Shown: in pieces, positions 6,455 to 11,836 of the stretch | Numbering within the stretch: the first letter of the stretch is position 1 | How the letters are laid out: every line of letters begins with the position of its first letter | Source of the DNA: Deltaproteobacteria bacterium | Lineage (GTDB): Bacteria; Myxococcota_A; UBA9160; UBA4427 | Direction of reading: 5' to 3' | Length of the DNA stretch: 11,836 bases | NCBI GenBank assembly: GCA_011051925.1 | Contig: DRKE01000250.1 | Coordinates: 1-11,836, forward strand | Notes under the pieces: generated by a model | Seen by the model: the letters and a program-made list of their open reading frames with translations, nothing else | Database searches by the model: none | Told to the model about the DNA's origin: nothing | Program-made: the position numbers and the translations under genes

Positions 6455-7309
6455 TCAGCTCAGGCGACGGTGGGCCAGGGCCGGAATCGCGCCGCGCACG
6501 CGATCCACGGCTTCTTCCCGACATTCGGCGACGAGGACGCAGGGATCGTCCCCCGCCTGGGCCCTCACCAGTCCCCACGGATCGATGATCATCGATCGGC
6601 CATGACTCGCCCGATCACGGCTGTGATGACCACACTGCGCCGGGGCGATCACGAAGGCCTGGCTTTCGATGGCCCTCGCGCGAAGCAGGACCTCCCAATG
6701 GTCCTTCCCGGTCTCCCGGGCGAAGGCGCTGGGCACGGTGAGCCAGCGGGCCCCTCCGTCGACCAGTGCCCGATAGAGCTCGGGAAAGCGCAGGTCGTAG
6801 CAGATCGACATCCCGACGCCGCCGAAGGGCGTCGACGCCACGACGACCCGCTCCCCGGGCGCGAAGAAGGTCGACTCGCGATACTCGTCGGCTCCGTCCG
6901 GCCCGAGCGAGACATCGAAGAGATGGATCTTCCGATAGCGTGCGACCTCGGCGCCCTCGGGCGAAAAGAGCACGCTCGTGTTGTAGACCTTTTCGTCTCC
7001 GGGAATCGCTTCCGGGAAACTGCCGCCGAGAAGCCAGAGCCGATCCCGCCGTGCCCAACGGGACAGGGCCCGCGTGATCCCCGCTTCCGACTCCGGCTCC
7101 GTCGTGCCCGGATCGATCTCCGGAGATCCGGCGGCCGGTGCTTCGGCGAAGGGGAATCGCGCTCCCTCGCGACGCATGAAGGCGAAATTCTCGGGCAGGG
7201 CGACGAACTCCGCGCCGCGCGCCGCCGCCTCGCGCACGCCGTTTTCGGCGTGCGTCAGATTGGCTTCCAGGTCATCGGTCGAGCAGAGCTGGACGATCCC
7301 GACGCGCAC
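6455..7309 (-). CDS. Carbon-nitrogen hydrolase, Nit1/Nit2-like amidase
   Basis: This gives 284 residues, GTG 7309 to TGA 6455. The nitrilase-superfamily Glu-Lys-Cys triad is visible: E40 in ALPENFAF, K127 in RYRKIHLFDV and C170 in GMSICYDLRFPELYR. The motifs GKDHWEVLLRARAIESQAFVI (201-221) and the SMIIDPWG segment (239-246) match the Nit branch. Known members hydrolyse deaminated glutathione or omega-amides of 2-oxo acids, serving metabolite repair in the cytoplasm. The exact substrate cannot be read from sequence. The start is GTG with only a weak G-rich ribosome site, 10 bases after the stop of the regulator gene, so translation may be coupled to it. A hairpin with a T tract follows the stop. 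Confidence 0.9.
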   Translation of the reverse strand: MRVGIVQLCSTDDLEANLTHAENGVREAAARGAEFVALPENFAFMRREGARFPFAEAPAAGSPEIDPGTTEPESEAGITRALSRWARRDRLWLLGGSFPEAIPGDEKVYNTSVLFSPEGAEVARYRKIHLFDVSLGPDGADEYRESTFFAPGERVVVASTPFGGVGMSICYDLRFPELYRALVDGGARWLTVPSAFARETGKDHWEVLLRARAIESQAFVIAPAQCGHHSRDRASHGRSMIIDPWGLVRAQAGDDPCVLVAECREEAVDRVRGAIPALAHRRLS

Positions 7310-7319
7310 GCGTGGCGGA

Positions 7320-8294
7320 TCAGCCCCGGAATCGGCCGGGATCGACCCCCGTACGGCGGATCACGTCGTAGAAGTCCTTGCGATCCTTCTTGGCCATCCG
7401 TGCCGCCCGGCTGATATTGCCTTCACAGCGGCGGAGCAGCCCCTCGACGTAGCGGGTTTCGAAGGCCCGCTTGGCTTCCTTGAAGGACGGGATCTCATCA
7501 CCTTCGGTCGACAGCATCAGGGCTTCCGCGGAGATCGCCCCCTGTCCGGCCAGGCGAATCGCCTGGCGGATCCGCTCGCGAAGCTCGCGGACGTTCCCCG
7601 ACCAGGGCTCCTCCAGCAGCCATCGTCGGGCGTCTGCGCTGAACCCGACCGAGTCGAGGGATTCGAGCGCCGCGAATTCAGCGAGGAAATGGGCCGCCAG
7701 GGGCAGGATGTCCTCGACCCGCTCCGCCAGGGGTGCCAGCTGGATCCGCTGCCCCCCCAGACCGGCCAGATGGCTTCCCGCTCCGTCGGTCGTCTCCCCG
7801 AGACCCGTTGCCAGGATCCGGGCGCGATTCGCCGAACCCTCGGATTCCCGCAATCGCGTGAGCACGGTCGGGCTGATCGTATCCGCGCTTTCCAGCAGGA
7901 GGGTTCCGCCTTCGGCACGGGCGAGGGCCCCCTGCGAGGTCGAGTCCCCGAAGATCTCGCGAAGCTGGAGGGGTTCGTTGAGTCCCGCGATCTGGATCTC
8001 GATCAGGGGCCCCCCCGCCCGCGGACTCCATTGATGGAGGGCCCGCGCGACGTGTCGGCGTCCGCTTCCACTCGGCCCGAGGATCAGGACGGGATCGTTC
8101 GAGCGGGCCATCGCGCTCGCCTGGTCGACGACGGCCTGCATCTGCGGGCTCGCAGAAATGATACGATCGTTCCTTCGCCGGCCGGTCGGTGGTGTCGTCG
8201 ATGGCGCCGTGCCTGTCGTCGGAGCGGCGATCGATCGGTCGGCGGTCGCCGGCTCGAGTCGACTCGAACCGAATGGTGAATGCTGTTCCGTCAT
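7320..8294 (-). CDS. Degenerate NtrC-like (AAA plus Fis-type HTH) regulator
   Basis: This gives 324 residues from ATG 8294. Residues 1-42 are a low-complexity Ser/Thr/Pro linker with no receiver domain. Residues 45-260 align with the AAA domain of sigma-54 activators, with several losses. Walker A is GPSGSGRR (73-80), with Arg in place of the catalytic Lys. The GAFTGA loop that touches sigma-54 is missing (the region is EIFGDSTSQGALARAEGG). Walker B reads TLLLESAD instead of LFLDE. The late AAA motifs LAERVEDILPLAAHFL and WSGNVRELRE (231-240) are kept. The C-terminus (270-324) carries a Fis-type helix-turn-helix (GNISRAARMAKKDRKDFYDVIRR). It should bind DNA but probably cannot remodel sigma-54 holoenzyme. 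TyrR and Rhodobacter NtrC are known GAFTGA-less relatives working with sigma-70. The frame is open upstream of 8294, but that stretch shadows mutL; the ATG has GGGGG nine bases before it. Confidence 0.85.
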   Translation of the reverse strand: MTEQHSPFGSSRLEPATADRSIAAPTTGTAPSTTPPTGRRRNDRIISASPQMQAVVDQASAMARSNDPVLILGPSGSGRRHVARALHQWSPRAGGPLIEIQIAGLNEPLQLREIFGDSTSQGALARAEGGTLLLESADTISPTVLTRLRESEGSANRARILATGLGETTDGAGSHLAGLGGQRIQLAPLAERVEDILPLAAHFLAEFAALESLDSVGFSADARRWLLEEPWSGNVRELRERIRQAIRLAGQGAISAEALMLSTEGDEIPSFKEAKRAFETRYVEGLLRRCEGNISRAARMAKKDRKDFYDVIRRTGVDPGRFRG

Positions 8295-8330
8295 GGCACG
8301 AAGCCCCCAGGTAAGATCGTGACCAATCCA

Positions 8331-8359
8331 GAAGTATTGGGATTCCGGACATTTGTCAA
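8331..8359 (-). promoter_or_regulatory. Candidate sigma-70-type promoter for the regulator gene
   Basis: On the minus strand a perfect -35 hexamer TTGACA (8359-8354) is followed after 17 bases by TACTTC (8336-8331). The -10 match is poor (only TA conserved), but position and spacing suit a start about 30 bases before the ATG at 8294. A TTGACG-N17-TACTCC sequence faces the other way at 8397-8425. Confidence 0.4.
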
Positions 8360-8396
8360 TGACTATTGCGGGTCGGCGCTGTCTTTTACGGCCAGG

Positions 8397-8425
8397 TTGA
8401 CGCCGAATCAGGCTGATGTTACTCC
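8397..8425 (+). promoter_or_regulatory. Candidate promoter for mutL
   Basis: TTGACG (8397-8402) and TACTCC (8420-8425) are 17 bases apart on the plus strand, about 90 bases before the mutL ATG. The -10 match to TATAAT is weak. Its similarity in form to the opposed site (8331-8359) is the main support. Confidence 0.33.
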
Positions 8426-8514
8426 GGCGCGCGTCGAATGAGCAAGCAGGAAATCGGCGAAATGGCGCCCAGCCGCAAGCGGAAGCGGGGCTCGAGCCCC
8501 CCGAAGGTAAGAAA

Positions 8515-10434
8515 ATGACCGATGCGGTCGGGATTCCAGAGAAGGGTCGCATCCGGCTGCTTTCCGACGCCCTGATCGACCAGATCGCGGCAGGGGAGGT
8601 CGTCGAGCGGCCGGCCTCGGTCGTGAAGGAACTCGTCGAGAACAGTCTGGATGCCGGCGCCAGCCGGATCCGGGTCGAGATTCGCGACGGGGGCGCCGCG
8701 CTCATCGCCGTGACCGACGACGGCATCGGCATGTCGCCTCGGGAGTTGCCCGTGGCGCTCCAGCGTCACGCCACCAGCAAGCTCGCCTCCGCTGCCGACC
8801 TGATGCGGATCTCGAGTTTCGGGTTTCGCGGCGAGGCCCTGCCCGCGATCGCCTCGGTTTCGCGCTTCCGGATCGTGAGTCGCGTTCGCGGAAGCGATCA
8901 TGGCCATGAAATCCAGATCGAGGGCGGTCGGGTCGTGCGCGAATCCGAAGCCGGAGGGCCCGAGGGCACCCGGGTCGAAGTGGCCGACCTCTTCGCCTCG
9001 GTTCCGGCACGTCGCAAGTTCCTGAAGCGCCCGGGAACGGAATGGGGGCATATCGCCGACTGGCTCGTCCGCCTGGCCCTCGTCCGCCCCGAACTCCATC
9101 TCGAGGCCTGGCGTGACCAGAAGACGGCCTTCGTGTGGCCCGCCTGCCGCGACCACCGGGACCGGATCGCCGACGTGCTTTCGGAAGACGATGCCGCGGC
9201 CCTGATCGAGGTCGATCGGGCGGCGCCGGAGATCCGGATCCATGCCTTCGTTTCGACGCCGGAGCGCACGCGACCCAACGGACAGGGCCTCTATCTCTTC
9301 GTGAATGGTCGCCCCGTCCGCGATCGCCTGTTGCGCCATGCGCTGGTCGAGGCCTATCGCGACCTGCTGCCGCGCGGGCGCTTTCCGATCGGCATCCTCT
9401 TTCTCGAGGTGCCCCCTGAGACGGTGGACGTGAATGTCCACCCCGCCAAATGGGAAGTCCGCTTCTCGGATCCGCAGGCGATCCACCGGGCCATCCGCCA
9501 TTCGGTGAAGGACGCGATGGCATCGCGCCGCTGGCTCGGCACGCTGGGCGCACCCGGGCGGGTCGCTTCCGCCGATGGCCCGTTCCGGACCCGGTCGGAG
9601 ACGTCGGGACGCCGCGTGGCAGCGTCGGGGGAAGCAGGGGGGACGGATGATTGGATCTTCGCGCAAGGGGGGCCACGGCCCGGTCCGCCCCGAAGCGGGG
9701 GCGACGGAAGCGTCCGCGAAACGCCGGAGGGGGACCCGTTCGGCGGAATCGCCCTCGATGCGGACAGCGGGCTCCACACGGCGGCGGGAAGCGAAGACCG
9801 GACCCCCGAGCCACCGGTGGCCTCCTTCGGCGCCCTGCCGATTCTCGGCCAGCTTCGGGCGAGCTATCTGCTGGCCGAGAGCGAAGACGGTCTGCTCGTC
9901 GTCGATCAGCATGCCGCCCACGAGCGCATCCTCTATGAGCGGCTGCGCCAGACCTGGCTCGAATCGGGCGTGGCCCGGCAAGGTCTCCTCACGCCGACCA
10001 GCGTGAGCCTCGCCCCCGGCGCGATCGAGGCCATCCTCGATGCGAAGGATCGCGTCGAACGACTGGGATTCGAGATCGAGGCTTTCGGCGAAGGGGCTGT
10101 CCTCGTGCGTGCGGTCCCGGCCGAGCTGTCCGGACAGGAAATCGGCACGCTCGTCACGGAACTCGGCGCGGCCCTCGAAGCGGCACCCCACGATGCGGAG
10201 ACCGGAGACCTGGACGCGAGCGCCATCCGCTGGCTCCCGACGCTCGATCGCCTCTTCGCGACGCTGGCGTGTCATTCGGCGCGGCGCTTCGGCGATCGGC
10301 TGCCGGAACCCGAACAGCGGGAGATCCTGCGTGGGCTCGACTCGATTCCCTGGGCGCCGACCTGCCCCCATGGCCGCCCCGTCGCCGTCCTGATCCGGCA
10401 CGAGGATCTCGAGTCCCGCTTCCGACGTCGCTGA
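8515..10434 (+). CDS. mutL: DNA mismatch repair protein MutL (endonuclease type)
   Basis: This gives 639 residues from ATG 8515, with AAGG seven bases before it. The N-terminal GHKL ATPase has IDQIAAGEVVERPASVVKEL from residue 21 (catalytic Glu expected at E39), DDGIGM at 68-73 and FGFRGEALP at 102-110. A transducer domain follows to about residue 330, then a Gly/Arg/Pro-rich linker to about 440, then the dimerisation domain from LGQLRASYLL. That domain carries DQHAAHERILYE at 464-475 (the DQHAx2Ex4E endonuclease motif), ACHSARR at 585-591 and CPHGRP at 617-622. These metal-site motifs mark a nicking MutL, as in bacteria without MutH. It coordinates MutS mismatch recognition with strand incision. 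An upstream in-frame start at 8416 lacks support. It heads a run with miaA and der. Confidence 0.96.
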   Translation: MTDAVGIPEKGRIRLLSDALIDQIAAGEVVERPASVVKELVENSLDAGASRIRVEIRDGGAALIAVTDDGIGMSPRELPVALQRHATSKLASAADLMRISSFGFRGEALPAIASVSRFRIVSRVRGSDHGHEIQIEGGRVVRESEAGGPEGTRVEVADLFASVPARRKFLKRPGTEWGHIADWLVRLALVRPELHLEAWRDQKTAFVWPACRDHRDRIADVLSEDDAAALIEVDRAAPEIRIHAFVSTPERTRPNGQGLYLFVNGRPVRDRLLRHALVEAYRDLLPRGRFPIGILFLEVPPETVDVNVHPAKWEVRFSDPQAIHRAIRHSVKDAMASRRWLGTLGAPGRVASADGPFRTRSETSGRRVAASGEAGGTDDWIFAQGGPRPGPPRSGGDGSVRETPEGDPFGGIALDADSGLHTAAGSEDRTPEPPVASFGALPILGQLRASYLLAESEDGLLVVDQHAAHERILYERLRQTWLESGVARQGLLTPTSVSLAPGAIEAILDAKDRVERLGFEIEAFGEGAVLVRAVPAELSGQEIGTLVTELGAALEAAPHDAETGDLDASAIRWLPTLDRLFATLACHSARRFGDRLPEPEQREILRGLDSIPWAPTCPHGRPVAVLIRHEDLESRFRRR

Positions 10435-10501
10435 GCACGGCCTGCCGGCCGCCTCGCGCCGTCCACCTCCGGCCGGGGTGCCTGCTAGCATCCGCCGCCC
10501 C

Positions 10502-11530
10502 ATGACCCCGCCGACGAACGACCGCCATCGCGATGACCCGGAACGAGACGCGGCGAAGCCGCCCGTCGTCGTCGTGACCGGCCCGACGGGATCGGGAAAA
10601 TCCTCCCTCGCGATCGAACTCGCCGAACGCTTCGGGGGCGAGATCGTGAATGCCGATTCGATGCAGGTCTTCCGGTACATGGACATCGGAACCGCCAAAC
10701 CCTCACTCGAGGAGCGCGCGCGGGTCCCCCACCATCTCTTCGACGTGGCCAATCCCGACGAACCCTACAGCGCGGGCCGCTATGCGAAAGAAGCCCGTGC
10801 CGCCGCGGCATCGATCCACGAGCGTCATCGGCCGGTCTTCCTGACCGGGGGCACGGGGCTCTATATCCGCGCGTTCCTGGACGGATTGATCGAGACCGGT
10901 CGGGTCGATCCCGGCCTTCGCGCGAGGCTCGAGAACGAACAGCAGAAAGCGGCGGAGGAGGGCGATCCGACGCGGTTGCATCGTCGACTTGCAGGACTCG
11001 ACGCAGAGGCAGCTGCCCGGATCCATCCGAACGACGTCCGAAGGACCGTTCGGGCGCTCGAGATCCTGGCCCAGTCCGGCGAGCGGGCCTCGAGCGTGCG
11101 GCGGGCCCATGGCTTTCGCGATCGTCCGTTCCGGGGGCTTCATCTCGCCATCGATCCGGGCCGCGAGCGCTTGATCGAGCGCATCGATCGGCGCGCCGAG
11201 CAGATGATCGAAGCGGGGCTTCTGCGGGAGGTCCGCCATCTCCGGGAACTCGGATACGGTCCCGAATTGCGCCCCATGCAGGCGATCGGCTACCGGCACA
11301 TCCAACCCGTCGTCGACGGTGCCGACACCCTGATCAACGCCCTCGAGGCGATCAAGGTCGACACGCGCCGATTCGCGCGTCGCCAACGCACCTGGCTTCG
11401 CCCGCTGCCCGACGTCCATTGGCACGATCCGGAAAGGCCGGAAACGATCTTCGAACAGGTCGGGGACTTTCTCGTCGGAAGGGACGTGGATCCCCGGGAA
11501 GAACGGAAGGGGAGCCCGTCGTCCGCCTGA
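10502..11530 (+). CDS. miaA: tRNA dimethylallyltransferase MiaA
   Basis: This gives 342 residues from ATG 10502. The enzyme adds a dimethylallyl group from dimethylallyl diphosphate to N6 of A37 in tRNAs reading codons that begin with U. The P-loop GPTGSGKS is at 27-34, followed by NADSMQVFRYMDIGTAKP (50-67), PHHLFDV (77-82 region), GGTGLYIRAFLDG, the RRTVRALEI helix and the C-terminal MQAIGYRHI, DTRRFARRQRTWLR motifs, all typical. A GTG at 10478 is in frame and would add eight residues; neither start has a clear ribosome site. The first 20 residues are polar and poorly conserved. The gene follows mutL by 67 bases with no T-tailed hairpin between, a common mutL-miaA order. Confidence 0.95.
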   Translation: MTPPTNDRHRDDPERDAAKPPVVVVTGPTGSGKSSLAIELAERFGGEIVNADSMQVFRYMDIGTAKPSLEERARVPHHLFDVANPDEPYSAGRYAKEARAAAASIHERHRPVFLTGGTGLYIRAFLDGLIETGRVDPGLRARLENEQQKAAEEGDPTRLHRRLAGLDAEAAARIHPNDVRRTVRALEILAQSGERASSVRRAHGFRDRPFRGLHLAIDPGRERLIERIDRRAEQMIEAGLLREVRHLRELGYGPELRPMQAIGYRHIQPVVDGADTLINALEAIKVDTRRFARRQRTWLRPLPDVHWHDPERPETIFEQVGDFLVGRDVDPREERKGSPSSA

Positions 11531-11557
11531 ACCGGCCGGGCGCTATCCTGCGTCGCC

Positions 11558-11836
11558 ATGTCCTCGCCTCCCCGGATTCCCGTCGTGGCCCTCGTCGGCC
11601 GCCCCAACGTCGGCAAGTCGACGCTCTTCAACCGCTATGCGGGATACCGCCGGGCCCTGGTTGCGGACCAGCCGGGATTGACCCGGGATCGGATCGCGGA
11701 ACGCATTGAAGTCGCCGGACGCACGGTCTGGCTCGTGGATACGGCGGGCCTCGATCCCGTCCGCGAGTCCGGCCTCGAGTCCGAAGTCCAGGCCCAGGCC
11801 CGAGAGGCCGTCGACAACGCCGACGTCATCCTCTTC
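11558..11836 (+). CDS. der: GTPase Der (EngA), N-terminal part, cut by window end
   Basis: The 93 codons from ATG 11558 run to the right edge. They cover the first GTPase domain: G1 GRPNVGKST (about residues 14-22), the switch I region ALVADQPGLTRDR with its G2 Thr, G3 as DTAGL, and then the AREAVDNADVILF helix and strand. Der is a tandem double-GTPase needed for 50S ribosome assembly. Der G3 in the first domain is more often DTGG; DTAG here is a small deviation. A single-domain GTPase such as Era is less likely because GRPNVGKSTLFNR with TRDR is Der-like. The second domain would prove it. It begins 27 bases after miaA. Confidence 0.9.
   Translation, partial: MSSPPRIPVVALVGRPNVGKSTLFNRYAGYRRALVADQPGLTRDRIAERIEVAGRTVWLVDTAGLDPVRESGLESEVQAQAREAVDNADVILF

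Noticed and set aside
8280..8310. TGGCACG near the regulator start as a sigma-54 promoter -24 element
   Set aside because: There is no TTGC -12 element at the required distance, and the site overlaps the start codon.
8295..8732. 146-residue N-terminal extension of the regulator
   Set aside because: It overlaps the start of mutL in antisense, is Ser/Arg/Pro-rich without a receiver or sensor domain, and the ATG at 8294 has a plausible ribosome site.
8419..10752. A 777-codon open frame on the minus strand opposite mutL
   Set aside because: It is a shadow frame of mutL with no recognisable motifs; it also runs across the mutL-miaA junction.

Overview
The window is about 11.8 kb of GC-rich bacterial chromosome with tightly packed genes. 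No rRNA, tRNA, CRISPR array, insertion sequence or phage gene is visible. Exosortase/PEP-CTERM-type exopolysaccharide genes, a carbamoyltransferase cassette, a MutL with an endonuclease motif and a conserved Cys-rich protein suggest a Gram-negative lineage of the old 'deltaproteobacterial' kind (Myxococcota/Desulfobacterota-like). That placement is inference from gene content, not from a marker gene.

Layout. (1) 1-911: the C-terminal end of a CPBP-family membrane protease (+), a small helical Hpt-like protein (-), and a diverging small eight-cysteine protein (+). (2) 912-1219: a 308-base stretch without a gene. (3) 1220-3822: a three-gene plus-strand cassette of NodU/CmcH-type O-carbamoyltransferase, SxtJ-family membrane protein and DUF5989 mini membrane protein, the same trio as sxtI-sxtJ-sxtK in saxitoxin clusters. 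(4) 3908-5745, minus: an ExeA-like AAA ATPase of the exosortase-locus type and a Wza-like polysaccharide export lipoprotein. A perfect six-copy heptanucleotide repeat sits directly behind the lipoprotein stop codon. (5) 5945-6268, minus: a stand-alone FHA-domain protein. (6) 6455-8294, minus: an NtrC-like AAA/Fis-type regulator that has lost its key AAA motifs, followed 10 bases later by a Nit-type carbon-nitrogen hydrolase and a hairpin terminator. (7) 8515-11836, plus: mutL, miaA and the 5' part of der, a housekeeping run read away from the regulator.

How they fit. Regions 1, 3 and 4 read as part of a cell-surface polysaccharide/exosortase locus: export pore lipoprotein, locus ATPase, a carbamoyl-adding enzyme with two membrane partners, and a CPBP protease. 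The exosortase, chain-length regulator and glycosyltransferases are not in the window and would be expected to the left or elsewhere. Regions 6 and 7 diverge from a 220-base control region containing two promoter-like sequences facing opposite ways.

The best candidates for something not fully described are the carbamoyltransferase-SxtJ-DUF5989 membrane module in an exopolysaccharide setting, and the degenerate regulator coupled to an amidase.
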